Origin: Mycolicibacterium neoaurum
GTDB lineage: Bacteria > Actinomycetota > Actinomycetes > Mycobacteriales > Mycobacteriaceae
Length of the DNA: 64,000 nucleotides
Assembly: GCF_036946495.1 (NCBI RefSeq)
Contig: NZ_JAQIIX010000001.1
Coordinates: 682,001 to 746,000 of the forward strand
Direction: 5' to 3'
Position 1 is the stretch's first letter; every line of letters begins with the position of its first letter. Shown one piece after another: positions 53,264 to 62,044 of this stretch. The notes beneath the pieces were generated by a model, which did no database searches, had not been told where the DNA came from, and saw only the letters and a program-made list of their open reading frames with translations. The position numbers and the translations under genes are program-made.

Positions 53264-54798
53264 TGCCGGACCTCCAGGTACTGGTCGAGAAGTTTGCGCT
53301 TGGCCAGCTTGCCGGTCGCAAGCCGGGGCAGCTCCTCGACGAAGTCGACGGTCTTGGGGGCCTTGTAATGTGCGATCCGATCGCGGACATAGCCGATCAG
53401 CTCGGCCGCAAGGTCGTCACCCGCTTGGTCCGGATCGCGCAGCTGGACAACGGCCTTGACCTGTTCACCCATCTCGGTATCCGGGATGCCGATCACGGCG
53501 ACATCGCCCACCTTGGGATGCAGCGCCAACACGTTCTCGATCTCCTGGGGATAGATGTTCACCCCGCCGGAGATGATCATGAAAGCCTTGCGGTCGGTCA
53601 GGAACAGAAAGCCGTCCTCGTCGACGTAGCCCATATCGCCCACGGTGGACCAGTTGTGGTGCTGCGGGTGTCGCGCTGCAGCCGTCTTCTCCGGGTCGTT
53701 GTGGTACTCGAAGGGCGCCAGCTCGCGTTCGAAATACACGGTGCCGATCTGTCCAGGCGCCAACTCGGTGCCTTCGTCGTCACAGATGTGCAGGGTGCCC
53801 AGCGCTGCGCGACCCACCGTGCCGCGCTTGTCGACCCATTGCTGGGACGTTGCCACCGTCACCCCATGCCCCTCGGTGGCGCCGTAGTACTCCACGAGTT
53901 TCGGCCCCCACCATTCGATCATGGCCTGCTTGACGTCCGGCGGGCATGGCGCGGCGGCGTGGACCGCCACCCGCAGCGACGACACATCGAAACGGTCGCG
54001 CTCCTCGGATGGCAGTTGGAGCATCCGGATGAACATCGTCGGCACCATCTGGGTGGCGGTGATGCGGTACTGCTCGACGGCCGCCAGCGCCTTGACGGCG
54101 TCGAACCTCTCCATGAGCACCACCGTGCCGCCGAGCGCATGGATCCCGCCACACCATTTCAACGGTGCGGCATGGTAAATGGGCGCGGGAGACAGATAGC
54201 GGTCGTCGGCAGTCAAGCCGAAGCCGTGGGCGAGCATACCCACGAGCGGTTCTCCCGGCTGGTCGACCTGCAGATCCAGCAGCACCGGCTTCACACCTTT
54301 CGGGCGGCCGGTCGTGCCGGAGGAGTACAGCATCTCCGCCCCGCGAGGCTGATCGGCCAGCCCGTTCCGGCCGGGCTCGATCAGTTCGATGTAATTGCGG
54401 TGTCCGTCGATATCGCCGCCGAAGCCGAATCGGTGATCGACCCCGGGGGTGGCCGAGACGATCTCGCGAGCCAGCTCACCGACACCGGCCGAGGCGAACA
54501 ACACCCGCGCACCGCAGTCGTTGACTATGTAGGCGGCCTCGTCGGCGGCCAGATGCCAGTTGACCGCGGTGATGTACAGACCTGATCGTATTGCCGCCCA
54601 GTAGATCTCAAATGCCTCCAGGACATTGTCGGACAGCAGCGCGATCACATCTCCGCGCCGCAGTCCGAGGTCGCGAAGGGCTGCGGCGATCGCTGCGGAG
54701 CGCTGATCCAGCTCGTGATAGGTGAGCGTCTGGCCGGTCTCGGCCATGATCACCGCTGGCTTGTCGGGATCGGTCTTGGCGTGAACTCCGGGGAACAT
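53260..54798 (-). CDS. Acyl-CoA synthetase (FadD-type ligase)
   Basis: 512 residues. AMP-binding motif MLYSSGTTGRPKG (residues 156-168), STVGDMGYVDEDGFLFLTDR, and the C-terminal catalytic Lys497 in LPRLATGKLAKRK. Activates a carboxylic acid with ATP and CoA. It sits between SCP2-like and P450 genes with 3- and 4-base junctions. Substrate unknown, could be a polycyclic or branched acid. Confidence 0.9.
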   Translation of the reverse strand: MFPGVHAKTDPDKPAVIMAETGQTLTYHELDQRSAAIAAALRDLGLRRGDVIALLSDNVLEAFEIYWAAIRSGLYITAVNWHLAADEAAYIVNDCGARVLFASAGVGELAREIVSATPGVDHRFGFGGDIDGHRNYIELIEPGRNGLADQPRGAEMLYSSGTTGRPKGVKPVLLDLQVDQPGEPLVGMLAHGFGLTADDRYLSPAPIYHAAPLKWCGGIHALGGTVVLMERFDAVKALAAVEQYRITATQMVPTMFIRMLQLPSEERDRFDVSSLRVAVHAAAPCPPDVKQAMIEWWGPKLVEYYGATEGHGVTVATSQQWVDKRGTVGRAALGTLHICDDEGTELAPGQIGTVYFERELAPFEYHNDPEKTAAARHPQHHNWSTVGDMGYVDEDGFLFLTDRKAFMIISGGVNIYPQEIENVLALHPKVGDVAVIGIPDTEMGEQVKAVVQLRDPDQAGDDLAAELIGYVRDRIAHYKAPKTVDFVEELPRLATGKLAKRKLLDQYLEVRQ

Positions 54799-54801
54799 CG
54801 G

Positions 54802-55206
54802 TCAGGCCAGCAGGTCTTCGCGGCCGTCGGCCTTGAGCCGTTCGACATACGGGCCGTAGAGCTTCTTACCCAACGGCGCCAGTTTGAGGAGGCTGGCGAC
54901 ATTGCCCTCGACCTTGATCTTCTTCTTCGCCATGGCCAACGGCAGGTTCACCTTCCCCTGCCAGTAGGCATTACCGGTTTCGGCTGTCATCGACATGGTC
55001 GCCATGGGCTCGGCTCCCCCGTCGACACCCGAACGCACCGCCTTGTTGGCCATGTCGATCACGACGACCGCGTCGGGATCGGTGAAGTCGAAAGCCACGA
55101 CGAGCCCGGTGTCGACCAGTTTCGGACCGATCTCCGGGTCGGCGAAGGCCTCGTCGAAGATCCCGCCGATGTACTTGACAACTTCGTCAGAGCTGGCGAA
55201 CCCCAT
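54802..55206 (-). CDS. SCP2-like sterol/acyl-binding protein
   Basis: 134 residues, ATG 5 bases after AGGAG. MGF...YIGGIFDEAFADPEIGPKL start and YWQGKVNLPLAMAKKKIKVEG core, paralogue of the protein at 20629-21039. First gene of an eight-gene operon. Overlying site f ends 10 bases upstream of the ATG. Confidence 0.8.
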   Translation of the reverse strand: MGFASSDEVVKYIGGIFDEAFADPEIGPKLVDTGLVVAFDFTDPDAVVVIDMANKAVRSGVDGGAEPMATMSMTAETGNAYWQGKVNLPLAMAKKKIKVEGNVASLLKLAPLGKKLYGPYVERLKADGREDLLA

Positions 55207-55216
55207 CGTTCTCCTT

Positions 55217-55237
55217 AATTTATGTTCGATTCAAAAC
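55217..55237 (-). promoter_or_regulatory. AT-rich regulon element, site f
   Basis: On the minus strand GAATC-N5-TAAAT after GTTTT, just before the AGGAG of the SCP2-like gene. The rest of 55207-55455 holds nothing recognisable. Confidence 0.7.
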
Positions 55238-55455
55238 GTTGTCCGGACCGGACCTGAAGGTGAGGCCATCGTCACACTTGGGTCACCATAAGTCAACCTA
55301 TGGTTTCGCCAAACCGCAGCCGCAGTGCGGCATTTACCCTGTACAGACCGGTAGACGTGCCGGGCCGTCGATAGCGGGCGCTCGAGTGTCGGCCGCAGAT
55401 AGACCAGTTCGATTTTTCGATGAAAACTTCAATTCTTCTTCGACCATGTCCGATA

Positions 55456-56181
55456 TCAGCTCGGGATCGCCTCCCCCGGAGCGGACTCGACCGGAGCTTC
55501 TCCGGCGGCGTCCTCGCGCAACGCCGCGGCGCGCAAGACGACGCCCATCACGATCAAGAAGATGCTGTACGACGTCAACGCAAGCCAGAAGATGAAGATG
55601 CCGCGCCAGGACAACGGCCCGCCGTGGAAGAAAAATGCCAGGGGGTCCGGCAGGAATGATGCGGCGATCCAGAAGTTCGTGTATCCGACCCAACGCGGCA
55701 GGGTGCGGTTCCGATCCCGGAGAATCGCGGTGCCGATGGCGATGTTCTGGATGATGAACGGAGCAATCGGGGTGATGAACAACAACCAGCAGATGTCGTT
55801 GAGCGTCACGGTGATCTCCGGATTGCGGTCGGGCCGGAAGGCGATGACCGCCATCAACAGCATCGGCAGCAAGAGTAGAACCCCGGTGGCCGCCCCGGTC
55901 ACCAATTGGATCAGCGCCAGGATCGGATGGCGCCCCTCCATGCGCAACATCCGATAGCCGATCAGCGCGATCAGCGGAAAGACCAGACATACGCCCAGCT
56001 GCGCGATCACCAGACCGAACAACACCCGGGTGTCATTGGCATAGAAGCTCACCACTTCCTCGGTGGTGCTCGACGATCCCAACGGAATCGGTAGTACGCC
56101 GGCGATCAGCCAGCCGATGAAGGCGACGATCACCGTGGCCGGACCGCACCATGCACAGATCACTTGAATTCGACGCGACAA
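55456..56181 (-). CDS. Integral membrane protein of unknown function
   Basis: 241 residues from a TTG with AAGGTGG six bases upstream; an upstream ATG would run through site g. Six hydrophobic helices (e.g. ATVIVAFIGWLIAG, GVLLLLPMLLMAVIAF, GIFIFWLALTSYSIFLIVMG). No transporter signature recognised. Expression appears tied to the AT-rich regulon through site g, so a membrane role in uptake or export of the substrate is possible. Confidence 0.65.
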   Translation of the reverse strand: MSRRIQVICAWCGPATVIVAFIGWLIAGVLPIPLGSSSTTEEVVSFYANDTRVLFGLVIAQLGVCLVFPLIALIGYRMLRMEGRHPILALIQLVTGAATGVLLLLPMLLMAVIAFRPDRNPEITVTLNDICWLLFITPIAPFIIQNIAIGTAILRDRNRTLPRWVGYTNFWIAASFLPDPLAFFFHGGPLSWRGIFIFWLALTSYSIFLIVMGVVLRAAALREDAAGEAPVESAPGEAIPS

Positions 56182-56200
56182 AGCACACCACCTTGCAGAA

Positions 56201-56221
56201 GTTTTAATGTGGATTAAAAGA
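56201..56221 (-). promoter_or_regulatory. AT-rich regulon element, site g
   Basis: On the minus strand TAATC-N5-TAAAA, 19 bases before the TTG start of the membrane protein. Confidence 0.6.
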
Positions 56222-56354
56222 TAGTCCGCCGCGGTCATCCACGACAAGGTTATGCCCGAAGTGCCGGTCGAGCGGATCGGATCACCGCTGCCGCGTGCGC
56301 CAAACCTACTCAAGGAAAAACCTATTCGGCGCCATCGTCGACCTGGGCCCGGCT

Positions 56355-56388
56355 GCTGCGCACCCGACCGATCGGCCGGGTGCGCAGC
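56355..56388. promoter_or_regulatory. Strong hairpin in a divergent intergenic region
   Basis: Perfect 12-base stem GCTGCGCACCCG/CGGGTGCGCAGC around a loop that contains CCGATCGG, itself self-complementary. Lies between the divergent membrane-protein and monooxygenase genes, where no terminator is expected. Confidence 0.55.
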
Positions 56389-56473
56389 GGATGGCCTCCA
56401 CACGGGGTCGAACGCGCCGGCTCCGCACCCTCCCGCAATTTTCGACTTTTCGCTAGATTTCGCGCACCAAATG

Positions 56474-56503
56474 TTGACTCTTGTCAGTTTTTGAAGCTAG
56501 CGT
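56474..56503 (+). promoter_or_regulatory. Promoter of the monooxygenase operon
   Basis: TTGACT at 56474-56479, 18-base spacer, TAGCGT at 56498-56503. A TGAC-TCTT-GTCA dyad overlaps the -35. Same TAGCGT -10 as the sulfatase-island promoters. The ATG follows 43 bases later with AGGAG in front. Confidence 0.6.
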
Positions 56504-56546
56504 CGGTGACCGAGCGTGAGCCAAGCCACATCGGATCAGGAGTGCA

Positions 56547-57920
56547 ATGCAGAACACACCCCGTACGGCCATCATCGGCGCCGGCATCAGCGGTCTGACC
56601 ACCGCGAAGAACCTCGCTGACGCCGGTGTCGGCTACGACTGCTTCGAATCCTCTGACCGAGTGGGGGGAAACTGGGCGTTTCGCAACCCCAACGGGCACT
56701 CCAGCGCGTACCGCTCCCTGCACATCGACACCTCTCGGGATCTACTGTGCTTCAAGGATTTTCCGATGGACCCGAGCCTGCCCGACTATCCGCACCACTC
56801 CCAGATCAAGGACTATCTCGACGACTACACCGATGCATTCGGTCTGCGCGAGCACATCCAGTTCAACACCTCGGTCACCCGGGCCCACCGCTTTCCCGGC
56901 GGCGGGTGGCGCATCGACACCAGCGACGGGAGAAGCGGCACCTACGACGCGCTCGTGGTCGCCAACGGTCATCACTGGGATCCGCGTTTCCCGGATTTCC
57001 CCGGGGAGTTCACCGGCGAGATCATCCACTCCCACGCCTATATCGACCCCACCGAGCCGCTCGACCTGAAGGGCAAGCGCATCGTGGTCGTGGGGATCGG
57101 CAACTCGGCGGCCGATCTGGTCTCCGAGCTTTCCCAGAAGTCGTGGCAGAACACGGTGTACCTGTCGACGCGATCGGGCGCCTGGGTGGTACCGAAGTAC
57201 ACCTTCGGCATGACCGCCGACAAGATCGCACGCACGCTGCCGGTGATTCCGCTGTCCTGGCAACGTCGCGCCATGCGTCCGGTGGCCCGCTGGTTGTTCG
57301 GCAATCCCGAAAACTACGGCTTGCCCACGCCGAATCATCACTTCCTGGAGGCCCACCCGACGCAGTCCGCCGAGTTGCTCATGCGGCTGGGCGCCGGTGA
57401 CGCGACCGCCAAGGTCAACATCGAACGACTCGACGGTGACACGGTGCACTTCGTCGATGGGACGTCGGTGCAGGCCGACGTGCTGATCTACGCCACCGGG
57501 TACAACATCACCTTCCCGTTCTTCGACCCGGACTTCCTCAGCGCTCCGAACAACCATCTGCCCCTGTACAAGCGCATGCTCAAGCCGGGCCTCGATGATC
57601 TGATCTTCGTCGGCTTCGCCCAGGCACTGCCCACGTTGTTCCCCTTCGTCGAATGCCAGGCCCGGCTCGCGTCGGCCTATCTGGCCGGGACGTATCGGCC
57701 GCCGTCCATCGCCGAGATGCACAAGACCATCGCCGCCGACGAGCGCAAGTACATCGGCCACTTCTCCGACAAGCCCCGGCACACCCAGCAGGTGGACTAC
57801 TTCGACTACGAACGCAATATGCGCACCCGGGAGCTGCCCGCCGGGGCGCGGCGGGCAGCCAAATACGGACCGGTGATACTCACCGGTCGGGCACCCGCGG
57901 CCTCCCCCCGTGCCAGCTGA
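56547..57920 (+). CDS. Flavin-containing monooxygenase (FMO/BVMO-type)
   Basis: 457 residues, ATG after AGGAG. FAD motif GAGISG (11-16), NADP motif GIGNSA (193-198) and FMO signature FTGEIIHSHAY (165-175). A class B flavoprotein that inserts oxygen with NADPH, related to N/S-hydroxylating FMOs and to EthA-type enzymes. Overlaps the downstream EthR-like tetR by 11 bases. Oxygenates a ketone, amine or sulfide; which is unknown. Confidence 0.88.
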   Translation: MQNTPRTAIIGAGISGLTTAKNLADAGVGYDCFESSDRVGGNWAFRNPNGHSSAYRSLHIDTSRDLLCFKDFPMDPSLPDYPHHSQIKDYLDDYTDAFGLREHIQFNTSVTRAHRFPGGGWRIDTSDGRSGTYDALVVANGHHWDPRFPDFPGEFTGEIIHSHAYIDPTEPLDLKGKRIVVVGIGNSAADLVSELSQKSWQNTVYLSTRSGAWVVPKYTFGMTADKIARTLPVIPLSWQRRAMRPVARWLFGNPENYGLPTPNHHFLEAHPTQSAELLMRLGAGDATAKVNIERLDGDTVHFVDGTSVQADVLIYATGYNITFPFFDPDFLSAPNNHLPLYKRMLKPGLDDLIFVGFAQALPTLFPFVECQARLASAYLAGTYRPPSIAEMHKTIAADERKYIGHFSDKPRHTQQVDYFDYERNMRTRELPAGARRAAKYGPVILTGRAPAASPRAS

Positions 57921-58560
57921 CGCGGCCAAGGCCACCCGCCGGCGCAATCCCGGCAAGCCTCAACCACGTGGCGAGCATCGGCGCCATCGACTGTTGGCGG
58001 TGCTGGCCGAGCACTTGGAACACCAATCGTTGGCCGATATCTCGGTCGCCGCGGTGGCCGAGGAGGCCGGTTTGGCGCGTTCTGCGTTCTACTTCTATTT
58101 CAGCAGTAAGAACGAAGCGGTGACCCATCTACTGGGCGAGATCTTCGATACCCAGATCGACGAGGCCAGCAGGGTCATCAGCAGGCCTGGAGACCCACGG
58201 GTCAATCTGTCGGAATCACTGCACCTGGCTGTGCAATCGTGGGTGACCCAGCGCCGGCGATTCCTCGCGATGCTCGACGCCCGCGATGCCGATCCGGAGA
58301 CGCGCGAGATCTGGGAAGCATGGCTACGGCGCTACGAAGATTTCGTCGCCGGCTATATCGACGAGCACCGATCCACGGCACCGATCCCGTCGCGCGAACT
58401 GGCCCACTCACTGATATCGCTGAATGCGCTGACGCTGGAACGCCATCTGCGCGGCACCGGGCTGGCGAGCGCCGAGTCGGTCCACGCGGCCCTGGAGCAC
58501 ATCTGGGTCAACGCGATATACGGCGAACCGACCTCGACGATCGATCGGAGTTCCCGATGA
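57910..58560 (+). CDS. EthR-like TetR-family regulator
   Basis: 216 residues from GTG, overlapping the monooxygenase end. LADISVAAVAEEAGLARSAFYFYFSSK (helix-turn-helix) and the C-terminal HIWVNAIYGEP resemble EthR of M. tuberculosis (LADISV..., FYFYFPSK, HIWVTSIYGE). EthR controls a flavin monooxygenase gene, as would be expected here. Its stop overlaps the hydrolase start (ATGA). Confidence 0.82.
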   Translation: MPADAAKATRRRNPGKPQPRGEHRRHRLLAVLAEHLEHQSLADISVAAVAEEAGLARSAFYFYFSSKNEAVTHLLGEIFDTQIDEASRVISRPGDPRVNLSESLHLAVQSWVTQRRRFLAMLDARDADPETREIWEAWLRRYEDFVAGYIDEHRSTAPIPSRELAHSLISLNALTLERHLRGTGLASAESVHAALEHIWVNAIYGEPTSTIDRSSR

Positions 58561-59486
58561 GCACCGCACGGCAGATCCGCATCGACACACCCGACGGCGG
58601 ACACCTGGCGGCCGAGCACCACCGCGCCGACAGCGATGACCTGACCGATACCCACGGGCGTCCGTGCGTCGTGATGGCGCACGGCGTCGGCGCCACCCGG
58701 GACTGCGGTCTCGACGGCTTCGCGGCGGCCCTGGTGGCCGCGGGCGCCGACGTGATCGCCTTCGACTATCGCCACTTCGCCGGATCCTCCGGTGAGCCAA
58801 GGCAACTCGTGCACCTGAAACGGCAGATCCAGGACTACCATCTTGCCGTCGGCCACGCCAGGTCACTGTCCGGGGTGGACCCGGACCGGATCGTGGTGTG
58901 GGGTGTCTCGCTGTCCGGCGGACACGTGTTGCGGGTCGCGGCCGAGGATCACCGGATCGCCGGCGTCATCAGCCTGACACCCGCAGTGGACGGTGCTGCG
59001 GCGGTGCGGACGATGCTCGGGGCGCACGGACCCGGCCACGTCATGCGGCTGTTACGGATCGGGCTCGCCGACCAACTGGCCGCACTACGCCACCGACCAG
59101 CAGTACTCGCGCCGATCGTCGGACACCCCGGTGAGCCCGCCGCACTGTGCGCCCCCGGCGCGGTGGACGGTATGCAGGCGATCGCCGGGCCCACCTGGCG
59201 CAATGCCATCGCGGCGCGGGTGCTCCTGCGGATCGGGATGTATCGCCCGGGTGCCGGCGCCATCCGCATCGCGTGTCCGGTGCTGATGCAGATCGCCGAT
59301 GGTGACCGCAGCGCGCCCCCGGGAGCCGCGACGTCGGCCGCCACGCGGGCCCGCGCCACCGTGCATCACTACCCGTGCGACCACTTCGACGTCTACCCCG
59401 CTGCGGCACATCATGATCGCGTCACCGAACACCAGAAGGCGTTCCTGCGCCGGGTGCTGGCGCGGCGTGCCGTCACCGTTACCTGA
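58557..59486 (+). CDS. Alpha/beta hydrolase
   Basis: 309 residues. Nucleophile elbow WGVSLSGGH (Ser118, a GxSxSGG variant), oxyanion AHGVGATRD, Asp in ADGDRSAPP and His in CDHFDVYP. Close to dienelactone/xylan-esterase-like hydrolases. Overlaps the EthR-like gene; downstream of an FMO it could open an ester made by Baeyer-Villiger oxidation. Inference. Confidence 0.82.
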   Translation: MSTARQIRIDTPDGGHLAAEHHRADSDDLTDTHGRPCVVMAHGVGATRDCGLDGFAAALVAAGADVIAFDYRHFAGSSGEPRQLVHLKRQIQDYHLAVGHARSLSGVDPDRIVVWGVSLSGGHVLRVAAEDHRIAGVISLTPAVDGAAAVRTMLGAHGPGHVMRLLRIGLADQLAALRHRPAVLAPIVGHPGEPAALCAPGAVDGMQAIAGPTWRNAIAARVLLRIGMYRPGAGAIRIACPVLMQIADGDRSAPPGAATSAATRARATVHHYPCDHFDVYPAAAHHDRVTEHQKAFLRRVLARRAVTVT

Positions 59487-59511
59487 CCCGACCCGCTCAG
59501 AAGGAGACAAT

Positions 59512-60597
59512 ATGACCGTCATCCCCCACTCCGTCGATCATTTCAGCCCGTCGGTGATATCGGCGCTGCTTGCCGATGTGCCCGGATGGGACACCGTCGA
59601 GGTCGCCACGCTGGACGCCACACCGGTCGGGACCGGTCAGATGGCCAGCAGTTATCGCTTGACACTCGACTACGCGGTGCGTCCGGCAGGCGCTCCGGAC
59701 ACCGTGATCGCCAAGGTGTCCAGCACCGACCCTGCCAGCCGTCAGATGGCGACCGGTACCGGCGCCTACCAGCGCGAGGTGTTGTTCTACCAACACCTTC
59801 TGGATATGACCACCGTGCGCGCACCACGATGCTTCGCCGCCCACATCGCCGACGACCTCGGTACCTTCGTGCTGCTTCTCGAAGACATGGGCCCGGCACG
59901 GACCGTCGAGCAGATCGGCGGCTGCACCGCCGATGAGGCGGATCTCGCGCTGGCTCAGGCTGCCGCACTGCATGCAGGCTCGTGGGGGCACGCCCGGCTG
60001 GCCGAGCACCCCTGGCTCGGCGCAGGCGGAGTGTGGAATGCCTTGGCCGGCCATCTCCCTCAGATCATCGACCCGTGGCTGGAGCGTTTCGGCTCCCACC
60101 TGGGATCCGAGCACGTCGAGGCGGCCCGGCAGCTGGCCCGGGACGTGCCGGCGTGGTTGGCAACGCTGGCCGAGCTCCGTTGCCTCTGGCACGGGGACTT
60201 CCGGCTGGACAATCTCCTGTTCGATGCGCAGGGCGGGCACACCTCGATCGCCGTCGTCGATTGGCAGAGCGTGGCCGCCGCACCCGGCGTGATCGACGTG
60301 TCGTATCTCCTGGGCACCTCGATGGCGGAGGCCGCGCGGGCCGAACACGAGCGCGCGTTGGTCACCGAGTATCACCGGCGGTTGGTGGCACTCGGCGTCA
60401 CCGACTACGACTTCGAGCGGTGCTGGCTGGAATATCGTGCACACGCTCTGTACGGCCTGGTGTTGTGCATTCCGGTCTCGCTGGGAGTCCAGAACTCCGA
60501 ACGCGGGGACCGGATGTTCGCCGCGATGGCGGCCAGGGCAGCACAACAGATCGTCGACAACGACAGCTTCACGGCGTTGCGCACGCTCGCCGGCTGA
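59512..60597 (+). CDS. Ecdysteroid-kinase/APH-like phosphotransferase
   Basis: 361 residues, ATG after AAGGAG. Brenner motif LWHGDFRLDNLLFD (His227, Asp229) and VVDWQS (Asp250), VLLLEDMGPA in the N-lobe. EcKinase-like subgroup, divergent from the APH-like gene at 32419. 25 bases after the hydrolase, last gene of the FMO operon. Probably phosphorylates a hydroxylated intermediate. Confidence 0.78.
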   Translation: MTVIPHSVDHFSPSVISALLADVPGWDTVEVATLDATPVGTGQMASSYRLTLDYAVRPAGAPDTVIAKVSSTDPASRQMATGTGAYQREVLFYQHLLDMTTVRAPRCFAAHIADDLGTFVLLLEDMGPARTVEQIGGCTADEADLALAQAAALHAGSWGHARLAEHPWLGAGGVWNALAGHLPQIIDPWLERFGSHLGSEHVEAARQLARDVPAWLATLAELRCLWHGDFRLDNLLFDAQGGHTSIAVVDWQSVAAAPGVIDVSYLLGTSMAEAARAEHERALVTEYHRRLVALGVTDYDFERCWLEYRAHALYGLVLCIPVSLGVQNSERGDRMFAAMAARAAQQIVDNDSFTALRTLAG

Positions 60598-60623
60598 CCC
60601 AGCCCCCTCGTCGGTTCGTCATA

Positions 60624-60644
60624 TTTTCGAATTGCTGTTAAATT
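60624..60644 (+). promoter_or_regulatory. AT-rich regulon element, site h
   Basis: GAATT-N5-TAAAT after TTTTC, with an inverted AATTC following. 61 bases before the FAD-oxidoreductase ATG. Confidence 0.65.
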
Positions 60645-60705
60645 CTAGATGTTCGTGGCGATCTGACCTTCGAGCCCGAATCCCCCAGCTGATCGAGGTA
60701 GCGCC

Positions 60706-62025
60706 ATGCCGACTCCCCAGACTTCGACCGATACCGACGTCATCGTCATCGGCGCGGGACCGGCGGGCGCCGCCGCCGCACGCGTGCTCACCGCCGCCGG
60801 CGTACACGCCGTGCTGCTGGACCGCGAGCATGCCGTCGGCGGCAGGACGCGCACCGACCGCAAACACGGATTCGCCATCGACTCCGGGGCCATCTTCGTG
60901 ATGGGCACCTACCGACGCACCCGCAGCGCCATCGCCGAGGCCGGAAGGGCACACCACATGCGACGCTGGTTGGCGCGCACCGAATTGCGCGACGCACGCG
61001 GACGCTACCCGGTGCGTTTCGACGCGCCGCACACATTCCTGCGCGTACCCCAGCTTCGGTGGACGGATCGTGTTCGCCTCGTCGCGGGCATCGCCATGCT
61101 CGTGCTGCGCCGCGGGCCCGAGCCGTTCGATCTGCAATCGCTGGCCGATGACGACAACGGCGAGACCATGGAGGCATGGTCTCGCCGGATGTTCGGCGAC
61201 CGTGTCCACGAGTATGTGGTCCGCCCCCTGATGGAACCGTTGACCGGTGCCGATCTGTCCACGATCTCGCGCTCGTTCCTGGTCGCGCTGCTGCGTAACG
61301 CACACCGCACCCGGCTGACAGTGCCCGAGGACGGATTGGATCGGGTCACCAGCTGGCAACTCGACGATGTCGACGTCCGGTTGAACGTTCATGTCGAGAG
61401 CGTGCGCCGTGAGTCTGCCGGTTTGGCGGTGCACACGGCGGACGGAGTTCTCACTGCCCGCGCGGTGATCGTCGCCACCGACGCACACACCGCCGCCGAG
61501 CTGTGCACCGATGTGCTCGGCGCGGCAGAGCTCGATGCCCTCCGACGGGTGCAGGCAATTCCGTTGCACCACGTGGCATTCGGCTTTCGCACCGATCCCT
61601 GGCCGGATGCCGGCCCCGACCTGGTCGTGCCGGTCGGTCCCGGCCAGCACTCCGATATCGGGGTCCTGCTGGGCCAACGACGCCGACCGGGCTCGGCGCC
61701 CGAGGGGGGCCAGGTGGTCAGCGTCTACTTCGATGGCCCGCGCTCAGCAGAGCTCGGCGACCGGGAACTGCTCACCGAGGCACGACGCATCGTGACCGAG
61801 GTGCACGGTCCCGCCGAACCCGATATCACCGAGATCTACCGCCGCGCATACGGTTTGTCGACCGCGGCTCCGGGTCACTACCGGCGGATGCTGGCCCTGC
61901 TGGCCCGGCTACCGCACGATGTCCAGATCGCCGGGGACTACCTGACGCAGTCCGGAATCGAGGGAGCCTACATCGCCGGTGAACGCGCCGCCCGCGAGAT
62001 CCTGGGTTCGCTCGGGGCCGACTGA
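60706..62025 (+). CDS. Phytoene-desaturase-type FAD oxidoreductase
   Basis: 439 residues. VIVIGAGPAGAAAARVLTAAGVHAVLLDRE and GGRTRTD at the N-terminus, AGDYLTQSGIEGAYIAGERAA at the C-terminus. Close relative of the protein at 38544-39830 (same NAH/RAH helices and end motif). Under site h. Monocistronic, convergent with the CitE-like gene. Confidence 0.82.
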   Translation: MPTPQTSTDTDVIVIGAGPAGAAAARVLTAAGVHAVLLDREHAVGGRTRTDRKHGFAIDSGAIFVMGTYRRTRSAIAEAGRAHHMRRWLARTELRDARGRYPVRFDAPHTFLRVPQLRWTDRVRLVAGIAMLVLRRGPEPFDLQSLADDDNGETMEAWSRRMFGDRVHEYVVRPLMEPLTGADLSTISRSFLVALLRNAHRTRLTVPEDGLDRVTSWQLDDVDVRLNVHVESVRRESAGLAVHTADGVLTARAVIVATDAHTAAELCTDVLGAAELDALRRVQAIPLHHVAFGFRTDPWPDAGPDLVVPVGPGQHSDIGVLLGQRRRPGSAPEGGQVVSVYFDGPRSAELGDRELLTEARRIVTEVHGPAEPDITEIYRRAYGLSTAAPGHYRRMLALLARLPHDVQIAGDYLTQSGIEGAYIAGERAAREILGSLGAD

Positions 62026-62044
62026 GCCATACCCCACACCGACG

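Noticed and set aside
53263..54585. 440-codon open frame on the plus strand
   Set aside because: Antisense to the acyl-CoA ligase, which has all expected motifs.
56742..57956. 404-codon open frame on the minus strand
   Set aside because: Antisense to the flavin monooxygenase; composition of a shadow frame.
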